This document shows positions 10,686 to 19,767 of a stretch of DNA of 28,564 nucleotides, piece by piece. Location of the stretch: positions 1 through 28,564 of the forward strand of contig JAAVTG010000106.1 of assembly GCA_011947345.1 (NCBI GenBank), read 5' to 3'. Source of the DNA: Phytophthora quininea (Eukaryota > Oomycota > Peronosporomycetes > Peronosporales > Peronosporaceae). A program made the position numbers and the translations under genes. The notes below the pieces were generated by a model that worked only from the letters and a program-made list of their open reading frames with translations, was not told the origin of the DNA and ran no database searches. The stretch's first letter is position 1; the number at the start of each line of letters is the position of its first letter.

Positions 10686-11189
10686 ATGATTCCTGCTGCC
10701 CAGCCACTGCCGCAGAGCGCGGCCGACATCCCGCAGCAGTCGTACGTGCCTTCGAAGGGCTCGTCCGCCGCATGCGCCCGCTGCCACAAGGAGCTCATGC
10801 AGAGAGACATCGTCAAGCAGCCTCAGTGCGGCCACCTGTTCCACGGCCACTGCCTGGACAACTTCCTTCGGACGGAGATGGTGTGTCCCGTATGCAAGCA
10901 GCAACTGCTCTACCCCGCGGCGACAGCGTCCGTGCTGCACGACGGCCGCGTCCCGCAGGCAGTGTATCCGTCGGCCCACCTGCCGCCTCGAGCGGTGCCC
11001 GTGGCCACGGCCTTCGCTCCGCTGGATGGCACTGACACTCGCGACTATGCGGCGTGTCGGGACTGCGGCCAAATGTTCTACCGAGACCCTCGAAAGGTGC
11101 GGCCCGAGACCAACGGGTGGTACCGCTGCCAGCGCTGCGCCCAGACAGACATCGTCGAACTCATTCGAGGCAGCTGCGTGCTGCAGTGA
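10686..11189 (+). CDS. RING-H2 finger protein with a second C-terminal zinc site
   Basis: I start at ATG 10686 (MIPAAQPLPQSA), giving 167 aa. A RING-H2 domain sits at about residues 30-75: CARC, then CGHLFHGHC, then CPVC, the cross-brace Cys/His pattern of RING-type E3 ubiquitin ligases. The middle is Pro/Ala-rich. The C-terminal third carries CRDCGQMFY and, about 22 residues on, WYRCQRC, a likely zinc ribbon (two CxxC pairs). The last residues are RGSCVLQ. No transmembrane segment is visible, so a soluble ligase is likely; the substrate is unknown. The + strand exon 1 of the first Tudor/PWWP copy begins 115 bp downstream. Confidence 0.82.
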   Translation: MIPAAQPLPQSAADIPQQSYVPSKGSSAACARCHKELMQRDIVKQPQCGHLFHGHCLDNFLRTEMVCPVCKQQLLYPAATASVLHDGRVPQAVYPSAHLPPRAVPVATAFAPLDGTDTRDYAACRDCGQMFYRDPRKVRPETNGWYRCQRCAQTDIVELIRGSCVLQ

Positions 11190-11304
11190 GGAGAGAAGTT
11201 GATGCAGCTACCTAGCCTTGGTCCTAGGCGATTAGGCCAGTTTTACGTGCAAAATATATTATTTCTTGGTCGTTCGTGGTTCGGTTTCTACTACTACTTT
11301 TCCC

Positions 11305-11359
11305 ATGCCGAAGAAGAACCAAGCAACGGTGATGTTAGCGGAAGGAGACTGGTTGAGAA
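11305..11359 (+). pseudogene. Exon 1 of Tudor/PWWP copy 1, separated from the rest by 8.4 kb
   Basis: ATG 11305 opens MPKKNQATVMLAEGDWL, which matches the first-exon ending of the other copies (TVELKKGDWIG, TVELARGDWIG, SITLTKGDWLG). The exon ends one base into a codon at a GTAGTT donor (11360), the same phase as exon 1 of copies 2-4. Exon 2 resumes at 19768. The original intron would have been about 58 bp. It now contains the nested mobile elements. Confidence 0.7.
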
Positions 11360-11415
11360 GTAGTTCGCTTGCTGGTGGTTAGGACGGGAGATATTTTAGC
11401 ATTTCGCTTTGCTGC

Positions 11416-11417
11416 TA
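11416..11417 (+). repeat. TA target-site duplication, left copy
   Basis: Host sequence reads GCTGCTA, then the transposon begins with CACCTTTGCC. The matching TA is at 19765-19766. A TA duplication is the hallmark of Tc1/mariner/IS630-superfamily insertion. Confidence 0.7.
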
Positions 11418-11439
11418 CACCTTTGCCAGGCCAAGATGG
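11418..11439 (+). repeat. Left terminal inverted repeat of the DNA transposon
   Basis: It begins CACCTTTGCCAGGCCAAGAT and is the reverse complement of 19743-19764 with one mismatch in 22. A weaker match continues inward: a GATTAG plus AAAAATC block at about 11484-11502 pairs with 19689-19705. Confidence 0.75.
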
Positions 11440-12382
11440 TACTCCAACACAAATCGGAATTTTAAAAAAATGAAACCGAAAATTTTGATTAGGCAAAAAT
11501 CACATTACAAACAGAATTCAAAGTGGTGAAAGCATGGACAAAAGTAGTGAGCCTGGCCAGAGAAGCCGAGCTTACGTGCCATACTCCATGTCCTCCATGC
11601 GCTCCGCAGCTGCAACCGCATGCTGATAGTGAAGCGCCATATTGTTCACCAGGCGCAAGTCCATGCAGCCAATGCAACGCTTCGCTGCACGTTCCAGAAT
11701 CTCCATTCGTGCCGCAGCGATCGTCCCGCGAGGACGAGCCGCCACTAGTTCTTCACGAGACAAAGCGTGGTCAGCTTTGATCTTGGATTTGAACACGCTG
11801 AAGTAGCCTGCAGCAAAATCAAAAGCACGTCCATTTCACCGAGGACGTGGGCATCAAAACTGCAGCTTACCTTCAATGGGGTTACACATCGGGAGTACGG
11901 TGCCAGCCGCAGCCGCACCAAGTCGTCGTGCTCCAAGACGAGCTATTCGGTCTGGTTATGGGCGGGAGCATTATCGAGAACGACAACGACTTTTTGCCTT
12001 GGAAGTGCTCAAGGAAGGTAGGCGAAGACGTCGCTTTCTCGTAGATTTCGTCGACGAAACCGGCGTTAACGTCCATGCGAATACTGCCACGCTGCAGGCG
12101 GTAATACACCAGTCCTATCTCTGGCGATACAGCGCACTGCACCTGCAGATTGGCGCCTTTCGACGGAGGCAGTACCACCGTAGCCCGCTCGCCCTTTTTC
12201 GAGCGCCCTTGACTGCGTTTGCAGTAAACAATGTAATTGGTTTCGTCGTAGTACACGATGAAATCGCCAGCATCCATGTGCTTCTGCAACTCTTTATCGA
12301 ACACCATGGACTTGGTCTTATTGACCTCGCTATTGTATGTCATAGGCTCCATGCGGACCTAATTCATTAAGTCAATGATAAG

Positions 12383-12387
12383 TTAGT
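12383..12387 (+). repeat. Target-site duplication TTAGT, left of LTR element
   Basis: TTAGT lies immediately before the TGTAAC start of the 5' LTR and is repeated exactly at 19002-19006 after the 3' LTR. A 5-bp duplication is usual for Ty3/Gypsy integrases. Confidence 0.9.
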
Positions 12388-12889
12388 TGTAACGACGCAC
12401 CAGCGTCACGGCTCTAGTAACCGCGACGCCGGCCTTTGGTCTTTAGCCAATAGGTGTCTGTGCTTTCCGAGAGAGCAATCCGATTGCTCTCACAGGTTGC
12501 AGTCCTTCTTCAACTGCAACGATCATCATTCTTTTACTTACTTTCACTATGCTATCTCCGCTACGATCTCGAACCATTCTGGTTCGTGCACCTGTTGAAG
12601 ATTCCGCTCCAAGACAATAGCGAATCTCTTATACTTAGCTTCATATTAGAGTAAGAGGACTGGACTAGCTATCGTAGGTGGACCAGGATTCTCGGACTTC
12701 TAACCACCATTTCAATCACACTTTCCATTTTACGTTCAACGGCTCAAGCGTCTCAAGCCTCGCTCCGGTTCTCTGCTAGAACCATCGCCTTCGGTCCTCT
12801 CCGTCTACACCTCCACGACTCCTCGGGCTCCCGCTGTGGATCTTCGCCCAAGTCGCTACTCTTCCTCTGCAGTGCTGTCCAGCATTACA
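12388..12889 (+). repeat. 5' LTR
   Basis: 502 bp from TGTAACGACG to CAGCATTACA; a direct repeat of 18500-19001. It holds a CCAAT motif (AGCCAATAGG, about 12445-12454), a possible promoter element. The short open frame within it (12454-12654) is repeated in the other LTR and is not a gene. Confidence 0.95.
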
Positions 12890-12891
12890 TC

Positions 12892-12900
12892 TGGTAGCAC
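12892..12900 (+). other. Primer-binding site, probably initiator-Met tRNA
   Basis: TGGTAGCAC begins two bases after the 5' LTR. TGGTAGC is complementary to the GCUACCA 3' end of eukaryotic initiator Met tRNA, the usual primer for many Gypsy elements. I match only about 8 bases with confidence. Confidence 0.6.
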
Positions 12901-13116
12901 TTGTTCAAGTCGAGGGGGACTGAACCGTCTCTACGCCGTTTCGCTGCACGACACTGGGAAAGTCGCTCACTGAGCGTGTGTCGTCGCTGTACCGCAAATC
13001 TTCGGCTGTCTCATCGCAGATTGCGTGAGTGCTGAATAGAGTCTGGTCTACTAAGAACCGGATCGTTTCAGCACCGCTGCACCACTTCGTCGCAGATCGC
13101 CGCTGTTCGCCGCTGT

Positions 13117-13745
13117 ATGCCCAAGCTCAAGGAGCGCGACCATCCATTTCGCCACTCGATTGCTGAGCTTTTCGACAAGCCCGACGCCGCTTCTGCTGCC
13201 GTTGCTTTACGCAGCAAATTCGCCTTCGGCATCGACCAGCTGTATCGTTTCGTCAAGTCGATTCGCAACCTGATTCCTGACGCTGCTGATCACTGGGCAC
13301 GCAACATCTTGCAAGGTCTTTCGGAGCAGCTACTGGTTCGTCTAGGGGACTCGTCCGAGTTCATCTGCACACATCTCGACCGCAAGGTCATCGGGTTCGT
13401 CGCAAAGCGTACCGAACGAGCCAACAAGCGTCGTCGCCTGCACTAGCGGATGCCTAAGCGTGTCTTTGACGAAGCCTTCGGATTTTGGACGAAGAAGTGA
13501 CGCAAATCCTTCCGGAAGAGGACGTAAACAACTTCTGCCGTCTCGTTCGCGACTCTCTGCGAGAGCTCTCTGCAGCTCACGAGAGCTTCTTCGAGCCGAT
13601 ACTCGACGCCGTTCAAGACAGTACTCTTCGCCATCGCCTTCAAGGTCACTACATCGGCATTTACGACGCCTTGGTGATCCTTGAAGCTGAAGTTAACCGC
13701 CTTAAGGGTACAGAGTCTGTGTTAAAGAAACTACGCTTTGAATAA
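13117..13745 (+). CDS. Retrotransposon leader ORF upstream of gag, unknown function
   Basis: An open frame starts at ATG 13117 (MPKLKERDHPFRHSIAELFD) and runs 109 codons to TAG 13444-13446. The same frame restarts six bases later at ATG 13450 (MPKRVFDEAFGF). It then needs one extra T in the TTTT at 13483-13486 to continue as DEEVTQILPEEDVNNF and end at TAA 13743-13745, 15 bases before the gag ATG. So it is either two small proteins or one of about 209 residues with an internal TAG. The first half is Lys/Arg-rich at its end (KRTERANKRRRLH); the second is acidic and helical with a leucine-rich stretch (YDALVILEAEVNRLKG). I do not recognise a domain, and such an ORF is not part of the standard Gypsy layout. 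Confidence 0.5.
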
Positions 13746-13760
13746 CTGATTTTGCCAACT

Positions 13761-14592
13761 ATGACTACCTTGAATCCACAAGGATGGTCTGCCGACGCCA
13801 TCACCCAACGTCTCATAGAAATGGCTGAAAAGCAACAACAATTGCTTGAGGCCATGTCCAAGCGTGAGGTGAAGGTGGAAGGCATACACTTGCCGCAATT
13901 TTATGGCAAGATGGGAGAATCTGTGGATTTGTACTTCGAACAACTTGGACAGTATTTCGAAGCCAAAAACATTGATTGGCAGGATGATGCGCAAAGTAAG
14001 CGCATTTTGGCAATTACTACCTCCAACTTCAAGGGAAATGCTGCCGCGTGATACAAACTAAATAAGCGAGACATAGCCGACATGCAGGACCTGATCGCTA
14101 AGGTGACAGATGAATTCGTGCCGCCCGATCTACAAGAGCGTCTACGTGACCAATTGTATGCGCTCAAGCAAAAGGGTGCAAGAATTTGGAGGAATACATT
14201 TCTCGTTTCCGTGAAGCTATTATGCAAGATACGGAGATGAGTGAACTGGACAAGATCACTTACTTTACACGAGGTCTTGTGAGCCCTACCCGTGAGGAAG
14301 TTCAATATCGCCGCTGCAAAACCGTGTCGCAAGCAATGAAGATTGCTTTGGAGTATGATCGATCGCATCACGTCCGCGGAGGAAACTATCGTCCAACTCA
14401 CATTCCGCAGGACCGATCAAACTCCTATCCGAAAGGAAATCAGCCACAACAGTTTACTCCAGCACCTGCTCAGAACAATGAGCCTGAGCCGATGGAAATC
14501 GACTCAGGAAGTAACAGGACTCGCCGTACTTCGAAAAGAAATGCCGCTACTGCAAGAAACTGGGTCACAGTATCGAGCAATGCTACAAGCGC
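13761..14592 (+). pseudogene. gag (capsid and nucleocapsid), broken
   Basis: Gag starts at ATG 13761 (MTTLNPQGWSADAITQRLIE). The capsid part has LPQFYGKMGESVDLYFEQL, typical of retrotrans_gag proteins, and later EEYISRFREAIM. The nucleocapsid has a CCHC zinc knuckle CRYCKKLGHSIEQC at 14542-14583. Breaks: TGA 14049-14051 where Trp is expected before YKLNKRDI; a missing base near 14181-14187 (before LEEYISRF); and a missing base near 14521-14527, just before the knuckle. After that last shift the knuckle is in the same frame as pol, so gag and pol are probably one continuous polyprotein, as in many chromoviruses. Confidence 0.8.
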
Positions 14593-17500
14593 ATGAACAA
14601 GGAGAAGTACGCTCGTTCAAAACATGAACAATCAGCTGCCACTTTTACCGCTGCTGCAAAGACTTCAACTATACGCTCGGATGATGAGGAAACGGTTGTT
14701 GAAGTGGAAGAAATCTCCACGTCTGCCTTGTCTACAGTGCATCGTGAGAACGAGCTCATTCGTAAGAACGGTACTTGTGATGGAAAACCTGTCGTCATTA
14801 TGTTCGACAGTGGAGCCACCTGCAACGTTATTCGTCCAGGATTGGTCGATAACACTACGGACAACGGAGTCTCACAAGTTACTCGCTTCGATGGAACTTC
14901 TACGAGACCGCGTTCTGTTAAGAAGGGTATTGCGACTATCGCATTTGGTCGCTACCGCTTTCGCGACCTTCAGGTCATGGAATGGCCTCTGGGGTTTGCT
15001 CATGATGTCATTCTGGGAAAACCTTGGTTTACCAAGTATCAGCCTACTATTGACTGGCGTGCGCACGAGATTTCGTTTCCTTCACTGTCTCGCGCCCCGT
15101 CTTCGGAAGTAGCTATCGCCACTCCTGTGGAAATTGCTACTGCTGACTTTACACGAAAGGTCAAGAAAAACGAATACCACGAGGTGTACCGTGTGAAAGT
15201 TTGCGCCATCGCCCCGAATCGTGATTCTCTGTCATCACCAATTGCTACATTGGTGCAGGAATTCACTGACGTCTTTCCAGAGACTCTTCCTGATGGACTC
15301 CCACCTTCTCGTCGTGTTGACTTTGAACTCAACATGAAACGTGATGCTATCCCTGATACGCGAGCACCGTTTCGCCTCTCCAAGGTTGAGCAGGATGCTC
15401 TAGACCTGTTCGTTGATGAGAAGCTCAAGAAAGGATGGATCGAAGTTTCAGATTCGCCATGGGTGTCCAACATCTTTGGCATACCCAAGAAGGATCCAAC
15501 TTCTGGAGCTCATGTATCTCGCTCTGAGTGGTTGCGTTCTAGAAACTCAACGTTGCCACTTCGTTGGGTCATTGACTATCGCTACGTGAATTCACAGTCA
15601 ATCATTCCGAAGATTCCACTTCCTCGTATCGATGAGTTGTTCGACAAGATGGAGGGATGTGTCATCTTTTCTGTTCTCGATTTGGCTCAAGGATATCATC
15701 AGATGCTTGTTGCCTACAACAGTCGCAAGTATACCGCCTTTCGCACGCACGCTGAGACGTATCAGTGGTGTGTCGTACCTATGGGTTTGGCTGGTATGCC
15801 AGGTGTCTGGTCTCGCCTGATGCGCGTACTGTTTGCTAAGTTTGACTTCATCGTGGTCTACTTGGATGACATTTGCGTGTTTTCCTCCAGTATGGAAGAA
15901 CATCTTATGCATTTGCGCATTCTTTTCGAAGTTCTCCGCCGTGAGAAACTGTTTTGTCATCTATCCAAGTGCCATTTCGGTCAAGCCGAAGTCAAGTTCC
16001 TTGGTCATACCATTTCAGCCAAAGGACTTGCCGTGGATAATCGCAAGACTGAATCCATCGCAAAATGGCCTACACCTGTCAACCAAAAGCAACTGCAGAG
16101 CTTTTTGGGACTTGCAGGATATTATCGTCGCTTCATTCGTGACTGCGCGACACTTGCGTTACCACTCGGCCCACTGGTGAAGAAAGAACATGTTTGGAAC
16201 TGGGGTTCTGAACAGAGTCGCTCTTTTGAGAACATCAAATCTGCTCTTCAAAAGGCTCCAGTGTTGAAGTTGCCCGACCACGAGAAACGCTTCATTGTCA
16301 CCACAGATGCCTCTGGTTATTGTGTGGGTGGCGTTCTCTCTCAGGTACACTCTGGTCAAGATCATCCGATCGCGTTCTTTTCCAAAAAGCTGGGACCTCA
16401 CGAAATCAACTGGCCGACGCATGAAAAGGAACTCCTCGCTATCAAGTTAGCGTTGGAGAAATGGCGTCATTATCTCTATGGTCGTGAATTCGACGTATTC
16501 ACTGATAATAGTGCGTGCAAATGGTTCTTGCATCACCCGAAAGTATCGCCTAAGCTGGCTCGCTTTCTGACATTCTTTGCTCAGTTCACTTTCCAGTTGC
16601 ACCATGTGAAAGGTCAACTGAATGTCGTCGCTGACGCGCTATCTCGACAATCCTCGGATATGTCAATGAACAACGTTTCATTTCATCAGCGCACTTCGCG
16701 TTGCCAAAATCGTGCTTCTCGAAGCCGTCAAAACCGACGCTCGAATCGCACTTACCGCCAACTGGTCCAAGAAGAACCACTTGCTCCACTCCAATTCGTT
16801 GGGGAGGATGTTGATACAAATGTTGCTGCCGAAAGCCGCTTTCGAGTCGACCCAAGGGTTGCTCAAGGTTACCTTCACGTGCCGATGAATACTTCACGTA
16901 CTATCGCCACCGTTGAAGATGCCGCTGCGTCGACTAATGTTACGCAACAACCGCTTCATTCGAGTTCGCTCGGTTGGTCGGATTCAATTCGCAAAGAATT
17001 CAAGGCTGCATATCGCATTTGCCCTGATTATGGTGATCGCTACAAACATCCCAACGAGCCATTTGTTAAGCAAAATGGATAGCTTTTCCGCAAGTCGCAG
17101 ACAATGCTGTCGCTATGTGTCCCACACTCAAAGGACAATCGTCTTCGGACTTCTATTATCGCATGCTTCCATATTTTCCAACATTGCCGCTCATCCAGGA
17201 GCTCATCGAACATACCTTCGTATCAAACAATGGTATCATTGGCCCACTCTGGACCAAGATGTTCGCGACTACGTACAAAGCTGTGAAACTTGCACTCGCT
17301 GGAAACACAGCAACGCTCGCAAGAATGGCAAGATGATTCCCATTCCGATCCCAAAGGAATGCTGGTCCGTCGTCTCCATGGATTTTGTTACGGGACTTCC
17401 AATGTCCAACGGTTTTGATGCAATCATGACTGTTGTTGACAAGTAGTCCAAGCGCCCAAAGTATCATGCTTGCAACCGTACAGATGATGCAGAGAAGACT

Positions 17501-18504
17501 GCGCACAATTTCTTCGATTGTGTCGTTCGCCACCACGGTCTACCGTTAACTATCATCAGCGACCGAGACTCAAAGTTCATCTCCAAGTTCTAGTCTTCTT
17601 TGGCTAAGCTCATGGGAATTAGTCTGCACATGACAACCTCCTATCGTGCACAAGCTGACGGACAAACGGAACGTCAGAATTTGATTTTGGAAGATGCTCT
17701 TCGCTGTATGGTGTCCTATCACGGAAGCGATTGGGCTGATCGTTTGGGAACGATCGAGTACGCTCATACTACTCTAGTTAGCGCATCCACCGGTATGTCA
17801 CCGTTCGAAGTGGATACTGGCCGCAAGGAACGCAACCCGTTGAACCCGTTGGAAAACCCAAGTATCGTGGGTCAGATACAAAATGGCATTGCTGAGTACG
17901 CAAGACAGTTCCAAGAACATCGCCAAGAGATCGTCGAAGCTGCTAAGAAACATTTACTGCAAGCCCAAGAACGTCAAAAGAAATACTACGACAAGAAGAG
18001 AACATCGATCACGTTCACGGCAGGCGATCTCGTTATGCTGGATACTCGTCGCATTCCGTCTGGACATGTGACTCAAGGCATCAGTGAAAAGCGCGCAAAA
18101 CTCGCCGCTCGGAAGGTTGGTCCGTACGAGATTATCAAGATGATCAACCCGAATGTTGCCAAACTGAACCTTCCGCGAAGCATGAAAGCGTTGAATCCTA
18201 CGTTTAACGTAGACGTGCTGACTCATTACGTTGAGAATCCATCTCGCTTCAAGACTCGCCCGATTCCCAAAGCCTCACGAATTATCATTGATGACACGTC
18301 TGGTGACACAATGCACATCGTTGAGAAACTTCTCCGGAAACGCCAATTCAACCGCAAGCCGGAATGACTCGTCAAGGGGCATGGAACACCTGACCACGAA
18401 GCCACCTGAGAACTCGAGAAAACATCAAGAACGTCTACCATTGGACAGTTCTCGTCGATGACTTCAAGAAGTACCAACGAGAAGTCAAGTCTGGGAGGAT
18501 GTAA
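14593..18504 (+). pseudogene. pol: protease, RT, RNase H, integrase with chromodomain, broken
   Basis: From 14593 to 17079 the frame is intact. Protease: MFDSGATCNVI. Reverse transcriptase: RWVIDYRYVNSQSIIPKIPL and the catalytic YLDD at about 15859-15870. RNase H: TTDASGYCVGG, HEKELLAIKLALEKW, FTDNSACKW. The integrase part is damaged: TAG 17080-17082, a one-base insertion near 17171-17181, TAG 17444-17446 after the first catalytic Asp block (SMDFVTGLP), and TAG 17591-17593 after SDRDSKFISKF. The third acidic site is in QADGQTERQN. A GPYEIIK block precedes a C-terminal chromodomain (MHIVEKLLRKRQFNRKPE), broken by TGA 18365-18367, TGA 18407-18409 and a missing A at 18419-18422. The final stop, ATG-TAA, ends inside the first bases of the 3' LTR. 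Confidence 0.9.
18493..18499 (+). other. Polypurine tract
   Basis: GGGAGGA lies directly against the 3' LTR start, where plus-strand DNA priming occurs in LTR elements. It also encodes the last Gly-Arg residues of pol. Confidence 0.65.
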
Positions 18505-19001
18505 CGACGCACCAGCGTCACGGCTCTAGTAACCGCGACGCCGGCCTTTGGCCTTTAGCCAATAGGTGTCTGTGCTTTCCGAGAGAGCAATCCGATTGCT
18601 CTCACAGGTTGCAGTCCTTCTTCAACTGCAACGATCATCATTCTTTTACTTACTTTCACTATGCTATCTCCGCTACGATCTCGAACCATTCTGGTTCGTG
18701 CACCTGTTGAAGATTCCGCTCCAAGACAATAGCGAATCTCTTATACTTAGCTTCATATTAGAGTAAGAGGACTGGACTAGCTATCGTAGGTGGACCAGGA
18801 TTCTCGGACTTCTAACCACCATTTCAATCACACTTTCCATTTTACGTTCAACGGCTCAAGCGTCTCAAGCCTCGCTCCGGTTCTCTGCTAGAACCATCGC
18901 CTTCGGTCCTCTCCGTCTACACCTCCACGACTCCTCGGGCTCCCGCTGTGGATCTTCGCCCAAGTCGCTACTCTTCCTCTGCAGTGCTGTCCAGCATTAC
19001 A
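18500..19001 (+). repeat. 3' LTR
   Basis: 502 bp, TGTAACGACG to CAGCATTACA. Compared by eye with the 5' LTR, the only difference is C at 18552 versus T at 12440. Confidence 0.95.
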
Positions 19002-19006
19002 TTAGT
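19002..19006 (+). repeat. Target-site duplication TTAGT, right of LTR element
   Basis: Exact copy of 12383-12387. On the transposase strand it reads ACTAA, part of a CAACTAAC-like branch-point sequence in that gene's intron. Confidence 0.9.
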
Positions 19007-19742
19007 TGAGAAGCATTTGAGCGTTGTATATCACTTAAGCTTACCTGTTTGACGGTGTAAAGTTTGTCATTCAGCTTTTTGCTGATTGTCGACGTGCTGA
19101 GCTCCACGCCGAAATCAAACAGCACCATGTCTTTCATGGCAGTGAGGGTGTACGTGCAGTTCTCGTCGAGGTACTTCTCGAGACCAGCCTCGATCTCGGG
19201 GGTACACTTGACGCAAGAGGTTCGCACTCCTCCGCTCGGCCGCAGTTCCACTCGTCCGGCATCAACGACTCGACGTGCTGTCGTCGAGGGGATACCGTTG
19301 TGTGAGGCCACAAGCATCCAGTTACCTCCAGATTGGTAGGCAGCAAGCACGCGAGATCTGGCAGACATCGTGTGGGGGTCCTTGGCATCTTGGGAAGGTG
19401 GGAGAAGACTAGGCTTGAGGGATTTCTTGAAAGGCAGAAAATTGCGAAGTGAGAGCAAGAAGATTTGCTGGGAGTGCACTGAAGAAGGTTTTCCCGCGCA
19501 TGGCTAGCTAAGAAGCGCGCGGAGTGGCTTTGCGCGCGTGCCAAAGTCTTCGTTAACGTAAGCATGTCCGGTTTCGCACATATGCAGTCTCTGTAGTTCA
19601 CCTTACACTACGCTTAAATCACTTTGGTCTCCAAGGGGAACGTTTACTCGACAGATTTGTGAAGTGCCAACACGCTAATGTCAAAGTTGATTTTTCTAAT
19701 CGAAAAGTGTTGTTTACTTCACCACGTTAAAGTGGAGTGGCG

Positions 19743-19764
19743 CCATCTTGGCTTGGCAAAGGTG
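19743..19764 (-). repeat. Right terminal inverted repeat of the DNA transposon
   Basis: It ends GGCTTGGCAAAGGTG and pairs with 11418-11439 with one mismatch in 22. The host TA duplication (19765-19766) and the G of the exon 2 acceptor follow directly. Confidence 0.75.
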
Positions 19765-19766
19765 TA
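19765..19766 (+). repeat. TA target-site duplication, right copy, within the TAG splice acceptor
   Basis: TA at 19765-19766 plus G 19767 form the TAG acceptor before exon 2 of Tudor/PWWP copy 1. Without the insertion the host would read TTTGCTGCTAG directly before exon 2. Confidence 0.65.
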
Positions 19767-19767
19767 G

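Larger units (their letters stand above)
12388..19001 (+). mobile_element. Ty3/Gypsy chromovirus LTR retrotransposon, 6.6 kb
   Basis: It has two 502-bp LTRs (TG...CA), a primer-binding site, an upstream leader ORF, gag with zinc knuckle, protease, reverse transcriptase, RNase H, integrase and a chromodomain, in Gypsy order, and a polypurine tract and 5-bp target duplication. The LTRs differ at one position by eye (12440 T versus 18552 C), so insertion was recent. The coding region is nevertheless broken by about seven in-frame stops and several single-base shifts. It lies inside the transposase intron, antisense to the transposase and in the same direction as the host Tudor/PWWP gene. Confidence 0.93.
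11572..19368 (-). pseudogene. DDE transposase, three exons, split by the retrotransposon
   Basis: Exons on the minus strand: 19368-19045, 12358-11871 and 11807-11572. Exon 1 (MSARSRVLAAYQSGGNW) is a helix-turn-helix DNA-binding region. Exon 2 has the first catalytic Asp in FIVYYDETNY, then QGRSKKGERA and, after a one-base repair, a VVVLDNAPAH block with the second Asp. The Glu lies in an NPIEG block at the exon 2/3 junction, followed by YFSVFKSKIK. This is the Tc1/IS630 DDE order. Breaks: a missing base at the A5 run (plus 11991-11995), a TAG at plus 11943-11945 where a sense codon is expected, and a missing base at plus 11891-11893. The intron between exons 1 and 2 would be 67 bp without the LTR element that now fills it. 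Confidence 0.78.
11418..19764 (-). mobile_element. Tc1/IS630-type DNA transposon, carrying a nested retrotransposon
   Basis: The ends are inverted repeats starting CACCTTTGCC and ending GGCAAAGGTG. The outer 22 bases match at 21 positions, and TA flanks both sides. The transposase is on the minus strand. Removing the 6.6-kb LTR element and one copy of its duplicated target leaves about 1.73 kb, a normal size for this superfamily. The element sits in the first intron of Tudor/PWWP copy 1, in opposite orientation to that gene. Its transposase has a premature TAG and two single-base breaks, so this copy is probably not autonomous. Confidence 0.75.

Noticed and set aside
12454..12654. 66-codon frame repeated identically at 18566-18766
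   Set aside because: It lies inside both LTRs; the duplication is the LTR itself, and the frame has no sign of being coding.
17104..17336. Two alternative frames across the integrase zinc-finger region that look like extra ORFs
   Set aside because: Their peptides are partly frame-shifted readings of the integrase; the true frame resumes at AHPGAHRTYLRIKQ and runs to the CETC motif.
12388..19001. Repeat-induced point mutation as the cause of the retrotransposon stops
   Set aside because: RIP would hit both LTRs and give many differences, but they differ at one site; the process is also a fungal one, and not all stops are G-to-A.
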